A DNA stretch of 25,829 bases from Tieghemiomyces parasiticus. Its lineage: Eukaryota > Kickxellomycota > Dimargaritomycetes > Dimargaritales > Dimargaritaceae. The position numbers were made by a program, and so were the translations under genes. Location of the stretch: NCBI GenBank assembly GCA_027575765.1, contig JANBPT010000697.1, positions 1-25,829 on the forward strand. The letters are read 5' to 3'. Below, in pieces: positions 7,801 through 16,563 of the stretch. The notes under the pieces are model-generated. The model searched no databases and was not told the origin of the DNA. It was given only the letters and a program-made list of their open reading frames with translations. Position 1 is the stretch's first letter, and every line of letters begins with the position of its first letter.

Positions 7801-10510
7801 GGGCTCGGATGGCCTCATACTGGGCCACCACGTCGCGGTCCTTTTGCAGCTGAGCGGCCCACATAAAGTCCGGTTGCTCAAAGTGGATGCGGCCCAGCCA
7901 CTCCAAGTCCGAGTCCAGGCGGATCCACTCGAAGGTTGAACTAGCTAGACTCTCCTCGTCCTCCTCGCCCCACTCCACGATCCGCCAGGTGCGTTTCTCT
8001 TCCTCGTTGTCACCGCCGAACAGAGCCAACTGTTCCTCGGTCTCCTCCGTGTCCAGGCCGATCAGAGAATTGACATTGGCTTCCTCGGCGGCCGCCGCGG
8101 CCTGGCGCATTTGGAACCGTTTCGTACTGCGCCGGATTCGCTTGTATTTGGTGTTGAACTGCACTTCGAACCGTCGGGAGCCGCGTTCAATGTCCAGCAC
8201 GTGCTCGTATGGGGTGCCATCGGCCTCGCGGACCCGCGCCGTCATCTGGCCTGTAAACGTGGGGGCCGGTGGGGCCGTGGGCGGGTGATACGCCCCCAGG
8301 CGCCGGTCGCCTAAACCGGGGGTGTGGGGTAAGGGGGTGGCCAGGGCCGAGGGGGGGCCGGAGGGGTAGCCGCGATTATAAGGGGCGTCGCTCGAGGGGG
8401 CGAGTCCGTTCGTGCTCTCCTGGCGCATGTTGATTTCGACCACCAGCTTCTTACGGTTAAACTGGTAGCTGAAGTAGAAGATGGGGCAGCCGCTGCCGTA
8501 GATCCATTGCTCGGCGAAGGTCTTGACATCGAACCCGCTGACCTTACGGCACATCTTAAGGAAGAGGGTGGTGTGGAGGGCACCTGCTGGGCCCAAATCG
8601 CCGCTCATGGCCGCGATTAGCACCTTGGGGATGACCCGGTGCAGCCCCAGGGACAGACCGCCCTTCATCATGCGTTTGTCTAGGATGTAGAGTACGAGGG
8701 GTGCCTTAAACTGGAGGAAAGCTAGGCTGTCGGGTTGGAATGGCGGGGCCAGCTCGGCGCTGCCCAAGGGCAGCTGGTTGACGTCTAGGTCACAGAGACG
8801 GTCAATGTCGCGTTTGAGGCGGAACAGGTATTCGTTAGTGCCCAGGTGGTGCTTAAGGAACCGGCTAGCTAGATGACTAGCGAGGCCGGACACGAGCCAC
8901 AGGTCACTCCAGGCTCGGGGGGTCACATACTGGCCGAACCACTGCTCAGCCACCGCCTGGCTGAGCACGCGACGCGTCTCGTACGTCTGCTCGATCACGT
9001 CGGCCGGGTGCAGTAGGTCCGAGCGGAAGAGAGTCAGCGAAGCCCCGGGCACCACGGGGCGGTACAACTCGTCCAGAAACACCGCCTTGTAGGTACTGAA
9101 CGGGTAAGACCCGTACTCCCGGCAGTAAAAATCCACAATGGCAGGCAGGACGCGACAGGTGTTGACCAGCTCGTCATAGTAGTGCGGCGCGGCAAACACA
9201 TAGATCCCGCCGACCTTGTCACCGCGGGTGGCACCGGCGCCCTTGGCGGGTTTTCCATCGGCCTTGCGGGCCCGGGACGGGGACGCCGCCGGGGCACTAT
9301 CCACAGCCATTCGGTCGGCATCGGCAGCCTCGATCTCATCATCATCATCGTCGTCGTCCATGTCGAACCGTTGGTCATCGTCGTCGTCGTCATCGCCGTC
9401 ATCCGGCTTGAAATCACCACTCTGGCCATCCTCGGTTGAGGTGGGCAGGGTCGGGTTGTCTGTAGTGGGCACGGCGGTGGGATCCAGGTTGATACCGTCC
9501 CCTCCACCAACATTAATTGCTTTACCGTCCTCACCCTCCTGAGCCGCGGCATCCCCCCCGTCCCCGGACGTGGGTGGTGAGGGGGCTTCGGGGACGGCAG
9601 TGAAGCATGACGCGTCGATGCGGACCGCCCGGAAAGGCGCCACGACGAACGCCAGAGAGCAAGCTGGAGAGGCTGCGTGGAGACTATATACAAATACGCG
9701 CTTACTCGGATCGGTCGGATGCGAAGTCTGCTGGACCAGCTCGCCGCTACTAACTACCGTCAGGTCCGGTAAATCCGCGGCTGCCGCAACCGGGTCCGGG
9801 AGGTGAGTGGGCTCGTCCAGATCCATAGTGTCCGTGGTAGGTACGGTCAGGACCGGCCGCCGGGCTATGATGTAGATCAGTTCCCAGGTGCAGCGGACGG
9901 CCGGGTCGTCGATACATGGCAACCAGAGACGAGCCTGGCCAGGGACCATCTCGCTCTGGGTATAGAGCACGGGCAGCGCATCAGGCCGCTGCGACGTGGG
10001 TAGTTGAAACACAAGGCCGAGGTCGGGGGTTACCAACTCGAACGCAACGTGGATCAGGATGGAATTGAATTTTGGTGAATCTGCGGCCAAGGCGCTACTC
10101 GTGCCTGATATCTCTGCGGTAGCGTCGGTCGGGTTATCGATAGGTACCAGGTCAACGCCATCAGGTATGACGATGGTCAGTTCCCCCTCGTCAGCCTCCT
10201 TCCGGGCGGTCTGCAGTCCACGGCTCAGTTCGCGGTGGCCGGAGATAGTATCGTACTCGCGTGCCACGCGCTGGCGGAGGTTTTCATAGGCGTCCGTGTG
10301 GCGAAACTCGGCATTTACGCCGTTGACATTCACCGCTGTGATGCGGACCTGATGGCGGCAGTGCAACCGTGCCAACCGGACCGTACCCGACTGCGGGTAG
10401 GCCGTGATGTTCGTGTATCCGCGGACTGTCCGGTGGGGCAGGTCAATGTCCAGCACCACCTTCTGGTGGTCGACAGTGATGCCAAAGTGGTCCTTGTCGA
10501 CGCGGAGCAT
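4511..10510 (-). CDS. TAF2: TFIID subunit 2 (TAF2) with three C-terminal bromodomains
   Basis: TAF2 is a TFIID subunit that helps contact core promoters in the nucleus. The gene is one intronless frame; I start at the ATG at 10510 (1999 residues), because the frame upstream opens only with GTG. Residues 1 to about 1200 form the M1-aminopeptidase-like fold and helical repeats. The zinc site is lost, as in known TAF2s: HEXXH is replaced by QAVAE at 518-522, followed by QWFGQYVT, and the third ligand position (WLVSG) is Ser541. PGASLTL replaces the GAMEN motif. An Asp-rich insert lies at about 365-395. A Pro/Ala/Thr-rich linker spans about 1290-1530. Three bromodomains follow, at about 1540-1640, 1725-1830 and 1895-1999, each with FLQPVDP, a PMDL ZA loop and the acetyl-lysine-binding Asn (1614, 1804, 1973). 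Ascomycete and human TAF2 as I know them lack bromodomains. Confidence 0.95.
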   Translation of the reverse strand: MLRVDKDHFGITVDHQKVVLDIDLPHRTVRGYTNITAYPQSGTVRLARLHCRHQVRITAVNVNGVNAEFRHTDAYENLRQRVAREYDTISGHRELSRGLQTARKEADEGELTIVIPDGVDLVPIDNPTDATAEISGTSSALAADSPKFNSILIHVAFELVTPDLGLVFQLPTSQRPDALPVLYTQSEMVPGQARLWLPCIDDPAVRCTWELIYIIARRPVLTVPTTDTMDLDEPTHLPDPVAAAADLPDLTVVSSGELVQQTSHPTDPSKRVFVYSLHAASPACSLAFVVAPFRAVRIDASCFTAVPEAPSPPTSGDGGDAAAQEGEDGKAINVGGGDGINLDPTAVPTTDNPTLPTSTEDGQSGDFKPDDGDDDDDDDQRFDMDDDDDDDEIEAADADRMAVDSAPAASPSRARKADGKPAKGAGATRGDKVGGIYVFAAPHYYDELVNTCRVLPAIVDFYCREYGSYPFSTYKAVFLDELYRPVVPGASLTLFRSDLLHPADVIEQTYETRRVLSQAVAEQWFGQYVTPRAWSDLWLVSGLASHLASRFLKHHLGTNEYLFRLKRDIDRLCDLDVNQLPLGSAELAPPFQPDSLAFLQFKAPLVLYILDKRMMKGGLSLGLHRVIPKVLIAAMSGDLGPAGALHTTLFLKMCRKVSGFDVKTFAEQWIYGSGCPIFYFSYQFNRKKLVVEINMRQESTNGLAPSSDAPYNRGYPSGPPSALATPLPHTPGLGDRRLGAYHPPTAPPAPTFTGQMTARVREADGTPYEHVLDIERGSRRFEVQFNTKYKRIRRSTKRFQMRQAAAAAEEANVNSLIGLDTEETEEQLALFGGDNEEEKRTWRIVEWGEEDEESLASSTFEWIRLDSDLEWLGRIHFEQPDFMWAAQLQKDRDVVAQYEAIRALRGLPSKAASTSLMRVVMDVRVFYRIRMEAARALPALALPSLDYVGLYHLRRIFERRYCLALAPGDPSPSSVTANTPSDARILPQPNYFANMSEYFVQKALVLAMAAARDADQRAFPEVRQFLLTLVQFNDNSDNEYTDGYYLATLLTALADTITPPGEDDPDLPPPPPVADDPDVRRVVDEVERFRVIDALLSTYHNTVTLACLRAIDRLVRCRVLPFNRALFLHMTRFGNFLAVRQCALDILLTHYGLQPHDALAQYYIRLVAADPDLAFRRYTASRLVRALFEDLQRLARPAGPALEDFRIHEDGGPPAGYSEPAEDTTQLVVQATDALRHRFEGDRTLASMLWSLLSGTVATLDPYLQADLLVLSDLLYRPLDPVPAVIVAPPPPPIHSAVAIPPTPATVPKLKFKVAASGNGASGVNSPVDRRSSPAPTFAVATPPPPPSIPVAPVIIPAPVVATPRPAFHKTPRPVEAPKQPDSTPTVPKAKSVLRIKRERSTGRSPERSPKVVTPTPAPAPAPTLASSPPQPPPPAFATSPPAAPIAPISTPSAPVIRLKYRPTPTSSTTPSAAPSPGPSSASTPVHRPTPAVPAPATPPALPAPPPPPPQPRAKPATPTAAATPVPTPTASLTSDDKKRLRRLLRKVMANPHAYLFLQPVDPVRDGCPTYLNVIRHPMDLGTMKTKLERGQYRTLAAFHDDFHTMIENCYTFNPIGTYVYTECQELESAFEEVWTESFGETDPQPQQNYTIAETPRDSRSVATSPDRGSAPRPRKHSTTTSSATSPSLRSVDRALVAASASATGTPTPGSPGLPPDNQVRQLPYHAKHPLKLIRKLQAHPSAAPFLQPVDPIALGIPHYTKIVRHPMDLSTIERKLLKPGVYKDYVAVRADVDLMLSNCFVFNPPGNPVHDTGRALETFFSKLWNSLVTTLMARHSSQSAAGSTPTSGTARTPRPESIAPSGGGPSTPTPSTGSASHKREPSTPTTPSASLTTQDRNRLTTLLRKLRGHRAAPIFLQPVDPVRDGCPTYYDVIRSPMDLGTIGTKLKRNAYATPAAFRADVDLMLRNCFKFNPPGTYAYEQGKLLEDAFTKTWPKHWA
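5025..5330 (-). other. Bromodomain 2 of TAF2
   Basis: About residues 1725-1830. It shows PFLQPVDPIALGIPHYTKIV, HPMDLSTIERKL and NCFVFNPPGNPVHDTG, with Asn1804 as the acetyl-lysine anchor. It is the most divergent of the three in the ZA loop (IALGIPHY against VRDGCPTY in the other two). Confidence 0.9.
5590..5905 (-). other. Bromodomain 1 of TAF2
   Basis: About residues 1540-1640. It shows LFLQPVDPVRDGCPTYLNVI, HPMDLGTMKTKLERG and NCYTFNPIGTYVYTEC, with Asn1614 as the acetyl-lysine anchor. It follows directly on the Pro-rich linker. Confidence 0.9.
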
Positions 10511-11658
10511 CGCGGGAGCATGCGGTGGCCTGGAATTGTGAAGATCGCGCGTTACGGAAGTGTACAAAGTGGACGGATGTGATTGTATGCCGGTGTAGAA
10601 TGTGAAATATGATAATAAATAGGTGCAATGCCGGGGATGCACCGGTCACAGATTGGAACAAGGAAGGGGTCTAGAATGGACGGTCGTAAGGGTGAGCATG
10701 CGCTAGACCAGAAGACCCCCTAGTACGCGTGTGAGAGTGGCAACCGGAGGAGGCGTAGGAAAGGGGCAATAGCGGGTCTCGATGTTGCAAAAGCTATCTG
10801 TCATAGTCAGATACTTCCTCACGTTCAGTATTTTTCAGTGCTACCATCTCTGTTCAATGTACGGTATAACCCGGTGACCCTCTTTTGTCGTTACAGCCCA
10901 TGTGCCTCCGTAGAGAGGTTCGACCGTCTGGCGGTGCTAATTGAGGGAAAGGCATTGGTACCAGGCTTCCTGTGCAAAGATGACTACAGCAAGAGCAGGG
11001 GCCTCTAATCTAGTGGTAGTCGACCGCTTGACAATCTTGACCACAAGTATTACAACCTAGCTCCATAAACAACCACCAGGGTTGGCACCTAGGCTCCCAA
11101 GACCAACAGAATGTGTCAACGCCGCAGACCTGGGTTTAACTTGTTACCCCGTTTCGTGTAGGATCATTCATATTTCACATACATAGTAGAAACTACCACC
11201 TCGCGGTGGCACCTTAAGAGCCGCAAGATAACGGGGACGTTAGCGCTGGACTTTGATTACGGCAGTGCCATTAGCCACTACCAAGCGGAGCCCCGCCTAA
11301 CTGCCAGGTAACGGAGGATCACGTTCAGCGCATGCCAAGGCCAGTCTTATCTAGCACTAGTGTACAAAGGCACTAGCTACCGACATCCACCAATCCGTAA
11401 CTTATATAATTCAGTCCAAATGGCACCGGCCGATGAGTTGCATTTGGTTTACCCTAGGCAGGAACATTTAATTTATAAATATATAATAGGTTTGTTTTTT
11501 GGGACGTGCGGAATAATTACAGAGCGGAGGCAGGGCAAGGAAATGAAAGGAAATAAATATGTATAAATAAAGCAGCCATTAAGACTGGGTAATTGCTACG
11601 GGTGGATGCGGGGAGATGATGGCAAAGGGATCCACCTTTACACAGGGCAAATATCTAC
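10511..11658. other. TAF2 promoter side and 3' flank of the small heat-shock gene
   Basis: No gene recognised in this 1.1-kb interval. Near 10608-10620 the minus strand has a TATTTATT-like element about 100 nt before the TAF2 ATG, a weak TATA candidate. From about 11460 to 11575 the DNA is strongly AT-rich and carries two AATAAA hexamers on the plus strand. A 48-residue plus-strand ATG frame ends between them, too short to call. Confidence 0.5.
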
Positions 11659-12183
11659 TTAGTGCAGCCAGTTCACCTTCCAGGTAGAGCCGACCCGGGG
11701 CGCGTGGGCTTTGAAGAGGCCGTCTTTGTAGGTCACGGTGACTTGCTCGAGGTTAGCGTTCTCGGGGAGAGTGAAGTGGTGGCGCATAACAGTTTGGCCA
11801 AACTCAGCAACCACCACTAGCTGGTGGCCCTCGATCACATAGCCGCACTTGGTCGGACGGAAGGACGCGTCCCATTGGACGGTATAGACACCGTGGGCGT
11901 CGGTCACGTTCTCGGAGGTGACGGGGTTAATAGAGCGGGCCGGCTGAGCCTTCGGCGGCGGGGTGGCCGGGCGGAAGGAGACGAAGGTGTGGGAGGCAGG
12001 CGGCGGCGGCGAGGCGGTGGACCGATGGGGCACTGGGGATGGCGACCGAGTGGCCGGCGCAGGCTGAGCGCCCCAGTAGAATGAGGCGTAGTCAGTTGCG
12101 GGAGAAGTGGGCTTCTTGGCGGACGGACGGTCGGAAGTCTCCGTCACGCGGTAGAATCGGTCGGAGAAGGGAGCGAAAGTCAT
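11659..12183 (-). CDS. Small heat-shock-like protein (alpha-crystallin domain)
   Basis: A 174-residue protein from a true ATG. Residues 1 to about 95 are Pro/Ser/Ala-rich and probably disordered, starting with the aromatic patch FAPFSDRFYRV. Residues about 96-165 resemble the Hsp20/alpha-crystallin beta-sandwich: GVYTVQWDASFRPTKCGYVI, then GHQLVVVAEFG, then RHHFTLPENANLEQVTVTY followed by KDGLFKAHAPR, which corresponds to the conserved DGxL.I.AP strand. Such proteins are ATP-independent chaperones that hold unfolding clients in the cytosol. The C-terminal IxI motif used for oligomer assembly is missing; the protein ends in VGSTWKVNWLH. A TATA box lies 163 nt upstream, as in inducible genes, but I find no clear heat-shock element. 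A CS/p23-type fold is the main alternative. Confidence 0.7.
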   Translation of the reverse strand: MTFAPFSDRFYRVTETSDRPSAKKPTSPATDYASFYWGAQPAPATRSPSPVPHRSTASPPPPASHTFVSFRPATPPPKAQPARSINPVTSENVTDAHGVYTVQWDASFRPTKCGYVIEGHQLVVVAEFGQTVMRHHFTLPENANLEQVTVTYKDGLFKAHAPRVGSTWKVNWLH

Positions 12184-12635
12184 TGTGGCGAAGGGCGGAG
12201 GGGAAGCGGGGTGAAGGTGGGGGGGGTGGAATTGTGGGGTAAGGCGGGCGAGGTCAGAAGTGCAGGTGAGCAGTGCTGAAGAGGGGAAGAGAAGGTGGAT
12301 GGAGAGCTGGTGTGATGAGGAGAAAAAGCGAGGGAGAAGCTGGGGTTTATATATTGGTGGTGAGGGAGAGATGTTGGATTAGCCCCACGCGAGCCGGGGG
12401 AGACGGGGGCCAAGCCCACTAGACAAGCGGTGTGCTAAGAGACGGTGAGTCCTGAAACGCCAAAGGCCAGCAGCTTTGAGCAAGGCCACGCCGCAGCCAA
12501 TGTTAACAGTCGTCTGCGTTGTAGCAGCTGGCGCTTGGTGGAGGAGTTGCGCTGTCGGGCTCACCAGCAGGAACCGGGAAGAGGGGACTGGAGAAGCAAA
12601 AATAACCGAGGTGAGGAGGGTGGTCGCAGCGAGCG
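12184..12635. other. Divergent intergenic region
   Basis: It separates the minus-strand heat-shock-like gene from the tentative plus-strand secreted-protein gene. The heat-shock-gene half is purine-rich on the plus strand (pyrimidine-rich leader on the minus). Beyond the TATA box I see no further defined element. A minus-strand frame at 12379-12672 opens with GTG and is not recognisable. Confidence 0.4.
12346..12357 (-). promoter_or_regulatory. TATA box with adjacent CCAAT, small heat-shock gene
   Basis: The minus strand reads CCAATATATAAA, a TATATAAA box directly abutting a CCAAT pentamer, 163 nt before the ATG. The leader between it and the start codon is rich in C and T, as in many fungal 5' UTRs. 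Confidence 0.6.
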
Positions 12636-13080
12636 ATGTCCATACTGCGCCCGGTGCGGATCCTTTCGTCACTCACACTCGTCGTTAATTGTCTGTTCCT
12701 TTTAGCACCTTCGACGGCTTCAGGACAATGGCGGTCCCGCTGCGGCTACAGCCAAGGACCACTGACTATGACACTACAGCACCGCCCCGGCCTAGCCTAT
12801 TTACCGCAGTCCGCTCGCTGGCCTACCTCTCCCAGGCCGTCCCTGCAGGGTTCGGTGCCGCAGCCGTATGGCCTGTAAGGGTTCCAGCAGCTTTGTGCCG
12901 GTGGGAACCGCTGCGGCGTTTGACGAGTCTCACGTAAGTACGAGGTGAACGCTGTGCAGTCCCCGTCTCATGTCTTTCAGCCCTCTCCTTCTGTCGCCCT
13001 CCACATTTCAAGCTCCGCTCATCGCGTCCGAGGCACAGTCTGCTGAAGGATATCCTGCCGAGACTGGCCCGCATGGGTGA
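12636..13080 (+). CDS. Putative small secreted protein (two exons)
   Basis: From a true ATG the first 30 residues look like a signal peptide: a basic start (MSILRPVR), a hydrophobic core (ILSSLTLVVNCLFLLAP) and a cleavage-like STASG. The frame would stop at 12876, but a GTAAGG donor at 12875 and a TTTCAG acceptor ending at 12980 give exon 12636-12874 joined to 12981-13080, and 112 residues in total. The mature part is rich in Pro, Ser, Gln and Arg and matches no family I know. A second donor (GTAAGT at 12934) would use the same acceptor for a different frame starting at ATG 12728 (101 residues). A chance open frame with good splice signals is a real possibility. Confidence 0.3.
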
Positions 13081-14540
13081 TCACCTGGCCTGGCGGGTCA
13101 GTATCTCTCACGCCGAGGACGGAATAATCGACTAGGCGCAGCGGCGATCCGCTGACCAACCCCCTTGATCGCCCTATTTAGGCATTAGCTGAAACGAACC
13201 CCAGGAGCATGGACACGGTGTACTCGAACAGCAACAATCAGTGGCCATCGCCAGGATAGGCCAGTGGAGCGTCGCCTTGCAGAGTGAAGCGAGGTGGGCT
13301 TAAGATCTATTTTTCTCTTTCGCCCTAGCATACCCCATTCTTCCCTCTATTATTGTTACACTCGTCATCCCCCCCATCTGTGCTCGTCATGTTGATTAAA
13401 GAAATCTGACTCCCCTACCGATCGAAGCATTGTTCGTCTATCTTGCACGTCACTTGTGTTTGGTGGATAGCTGGTGAGGTGGCTGGACAATAATTTGCGT
13501 GGCGCCAGAGGTTAAGGGTGCGGGGGGGGGCTGGCCATACCCCTTCTTGATGAAACTGTAATTGATCTCACCGCCTGGCGCTGTAAATGAAGACCGGTGA
13601 ATTTTGGTCAATATTGCTTACATATTACAGAAGGTATGGACGTGTGACCTTGACTATACGGGCCACGCTACTTGTCCTCATCAAATATAGTCAAATTAGG
13701 AAACAGAAGAGGTACAGTCTGCTACGAAACACAAAGGACAAAGGTGACCCCAATGGGTACCGTCTGGCCGGCCCCTATCATGTTGCATCCTCTGCAACGC
13801 TAGAATGAGGGCGGTTGATGATGCTAGTTCTACAAACCGTACGGGTATGCTGTAGGAGTATTGATAACTCTAAGGGACATTTGCGCCAGCCGCGGGTCCG
13901 TTCAGCTCGGACTCGGTCCTCCAACATCAGGGGCCACGCTAACGAGGTCAATGAGCTCACCAGTATCTTGGCAACATAACATAAACTAATACTGGCGTTG
14001 CTTTCCTTGGGATTGAACAGTAGGTTAAGTTCACACGGATATGATTTCCCAGTCGATTTCCCTAAACGTCCGTGGTATGTGATGACTGCCTAGATAATAA
14101 CGAGAACAGTGCTATGGATACCCTGGCACCGTGAAGGGAAAACGGCTTCGGTTAGTCTAATCACAGCCCCCTTAGGTCGCAGGATTGTCTTGTTCGTTCC
14201 GCCAAGTCCATTTGCCCAGTCTTCTCTATTGTCACGGTGATGTGACTTCCGAAAAAACAATTTCGTACTTAGAACTTGCTTTAGAAAGCCCTGGATGGGG
14301 CCAAGGCCTACAGTTTTATGCGAAGGGTGGTGAGTCGCAGCACCAAGGGGGGGGGGACTCTTGGCAGTAGGCAAAGGCTTCAGGTTTTAAATCCCCTCCA
14401 AAAAAAACATTAACTTACCGGCATCCGGTGTTTCTTGCCCCTCCCCTAAGGATGCTCCTAGACGACATGGCGTGTTACGAAATTTGCCATACAGGCCAGC
14501 AGGGGGAAAGGGCTAACTTTTGCCGATGGATTTTTAACTA

Positions 14541-14562
14541 CTCTGCATATGCATATACAGAG
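14541..14562. repeat. 22-bp near-perfect palindrome
   Basis: The outer arms CTCTG and CAGAG enclose a perfect inner palindrome ATATGCATAT; only the one base pair between arm and core is mismatched. It lies in DNA with no gene. It could be a dimeric protein-binding site or a chance palindrome. Confidence 0.5.
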
Positions 14563-15424
14563 ATAAACCGTAAAACCGAAGACTGACCATCAAAGCCCAC
14601 ATTATACCGTGCTGTTTGAAGCTGAAGATGCGTTTATAAGACGGGTATACGATTGAGAGTGAATGGATGATGGGGTAAAGATGCGATTGTCTCTACCCTA
14701 GGAATGGATATGCTAGAAAACGATTGAAGGGAAGGGAGAGAGCGATCCGGGTTGGTCGTGGATGTGAGCCATAATATCCTAGTGTATGAAAAAGAATCTA
14801 CCTCTCAGGGGGTCACCCGTTGAGTCCGGTGCGCTTAATGGGGCCAGGGCAGTCACATGCGACGGGCCAGCAACAAGTGAATGGGAGTGGCCCAATTCAA
14901 ACCAAGCGTCTGAAAGTGGCGCTACCGTCAGACTGATTGGGCCACTCTCCCAAAAATACCGGACATGACGGCTTGTCGTTTTCAAGCGTGGGGATATCGG
15001 ACCCAGGGGCAGGCAGCCAATCGGTCAGGACTTATAGCCGCAACAACTAGTGTCCTGTATAGTGCTGTTTGCCTACCAAGTTCGGGGGGAGGTCAGAGGG
15101 AAGCCAACATCCTGTCGGGACGGGCATGTATAAACACTACACACATCATGTTGAGCCGATCGCAATGGGGAGGTTAGGGGGGGGGATTAGATGCGACTGT
15201 CCATTTGACAATATCTCTCGTCGAGCTCTGTGACCCCCTGACCGCCGTGCTAGGGTGGACGCGGAGGTTGCCAAGCCAGTGGTGTGGTGTGAGAACCCCT
15301 CGAAGCTCTGGCCCCGGTGGGTCTACTACAGTATATACGCTCCGAATTCCCCTGCCCGTCAATCACCAGTCGTATACTATTATCCACCCCCGGCCTCCGA
15401 CTTTGGATGGTTTTCTTTTTTTAT

Positions 15425-15430
15425 TATATA
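15425..15430 (+). promoter_or_regulatory. TATA box of the dehydrogenase gene
   Basis: TATATA within TTATTATATAG lies about 160 nt before the ATG, almost the same distance as in the small heat-shock gene. A T-run precedes it and a C/T-rich leader follows, ending CTCTCGCC before the ATG. Confidence 0.5.
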
Positions 15431-15589
15431 GCCCCGAGCCCCTTTCTTACTCTGCCCGTTACATACTAAGCCCGCCCGTTAGTCGCACTGGACTGCTCCG
15501 CCCTGTAGTGTGCAGGCCAACCGCATAGGCAGCCACCAATACCCTCGATACACCCTCCGCTAACCAACCCTCATTCCCTCGCTCTCGCC

Positions 15590-16563
15590 ATGCTTGACGT
15601 CAAGGACAAGATCGCCGTCATCACCGGTGCCGCCGCGGGATTCGGCCTACTGCTGGCCCAGCGCCTGGTGCGCAAAGGTGCCAGAGTGGTGCTAGGCGAT
15701 GTAAACATCACGGGCGGTGAAAAGCTCGCCGCCGAGCTGAACGCCAGCACTGCGAGGTCGTCGTCACCGTCCACCATCCCACGGGCCGTGTTCCAAAAGT
15801 GCGACGTGTCCCACCCGGCCGAAATTCACGCCCTTTTCGATCTAGGGGTCCAGACCTTCGGCACGGTGGACATCATGGTCAACAATGCGGGTATCCTCGA
15901 GTACCCCGCGTACTTTGACCAGGACGACGAGTCGGTGAGCCAGCGGGTGCTCGACATCAACCTCAAGGCCGTGCTCAGCGGAACCCACTACGCCGTACGG
16001 TACTGGCGTAAGCGTGGCCAGCCCGGTGTGGTCGTGAACGCGTCGTCGGCTTCGGCGTTTGCCCTGCTGCCGATCGCCACCGTCTACGCCACTGCCAAGG
16101 CGGCCGTACTCCACTTTACCAGCAACTGTATCAGCCTGCGCACGGAAGGGATCCGCGTCAACGCTATCGCACCCTATTTCTCGCCAACCAGCCTAGTCAA
16201 CGATAGCCGCAAGGCCGACCCGACGTTTGATAAGTTGCTAAACAATATTCCCATGGTCTCGCAGGATATGGTCGTGGACGCCTACATGCGCTGCATCGAA
16301 GATGAGGACCTAGCTGGTAAGTAGCTCGCCTTGCAATGTAATCATTTGGCTGACAAGTGCCCTCTTCCGCACAACTACGCTAACAAATTTACACGTGCCA
16401 AATGCGCACTACTACGCCCCCCCTCACGACTATGATTAACTCACTGCCCTGTAACCTGTACTTCATTACCCTGCGACCCTCGCCACCACCACCAGGTAAA
16501 ACACTTTCTATCTTACCCTCGTCAGGTATCCAAGTATTCCGCCCTTCCTATCCCAAGCTGTAA
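15590..16563 (+). CDS. NAD-dependent short-chain dehydrogenase, HPGD-like (two exons)
   Basis: Classical SDR oxidoreductase. Exon 1 (15590-16316) plus exon 2 (16496-16563) give 264 residues, close to the 266 of human 15-hydroxyprostaglandin dehydrogenase (HPGD). The nucleotide-binding motif is TGAAAGFG at residues 12-19. Asp37 at the end of strand 2 (LGDVN) favours NAD(H) over NADP(H). NNAG is at 98-101. The catalytic tetrad is Asn124, Ser153, Tyr166 and Lys170 (YATAK). The INLKAVLSGTHYAV stretch and the spliced tail (AGKTLSILPSSGIQVF) resemble HPGD, so an oxidation of a hydroxylated lipid or other secondary alcohol is plausible; the true substrate is not known. The ATG lies in a good context (CTCGCCATG). 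It converges tail to tail on the GTP cyclohydrolase gene. Confidence 0.9.
16317..16495 (+). other. Spliceosomal intron of the dehydrogenase gene
   Basis: A 179-nt phase-1 intron running from GTAAGT to CACCAG, with a CTAAC branch-point-like motif at about 16379. Unspliced, the frame stops eight bases past the donor. A second in-frame acceptor lies 30 nt downstream, ending at 16525 (see findings). Confidence 0.75.

Larger units (their letters stand above)
13081..15589. other. 2.5-kb gene-poor region upstream of the dehydrogenase
   Basis: No convincing gene. It contains long G runs on the plus strand (13522-13530, 14347-14356, 15177-15185), a near-perfect palindrome at 14541-14562, and a minus-strand GTAAGT donor-like site at about 14417 after a short ATG frame with no clear acceptor or recognisable product. 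The last 170 nt are the dehydrogenase promoter and leader. Confidence 0.5.

Noticed and set aside
5291..9693. Many long frames on both strands within the TAF2 gene
   Set aside because: They are shadows of the GC-rich TAF2 coding sequence, with low-complexity Arg/Pro/Gly content and no domains.
10511..10642. N-terminal extension of TAF2 to 10642 (44 extra residues)
   Set aside because: The extension opens with GTG, not ATG, and reads as leader sequence. The ATG at 10510 starts directly with the conserved TAF2 N-terminus.
10910..10930. GGTTCGACC, like a tRNA B box
   Set aside because: The T-stem does not pair and no A box or acceptor stem is found upstream. Other GTTCAA-like sites on both strands failed the same test.
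14090..14520. Minus-strand short ATG frame (SSRSILRGGARN) with a GTAAGT donor at about 14417
   Set aside because: No acceptable acceptor leads into a recognisable downstream exon; the nearby 94-codon frame starts with a non-ATG region and lacks any known motif.
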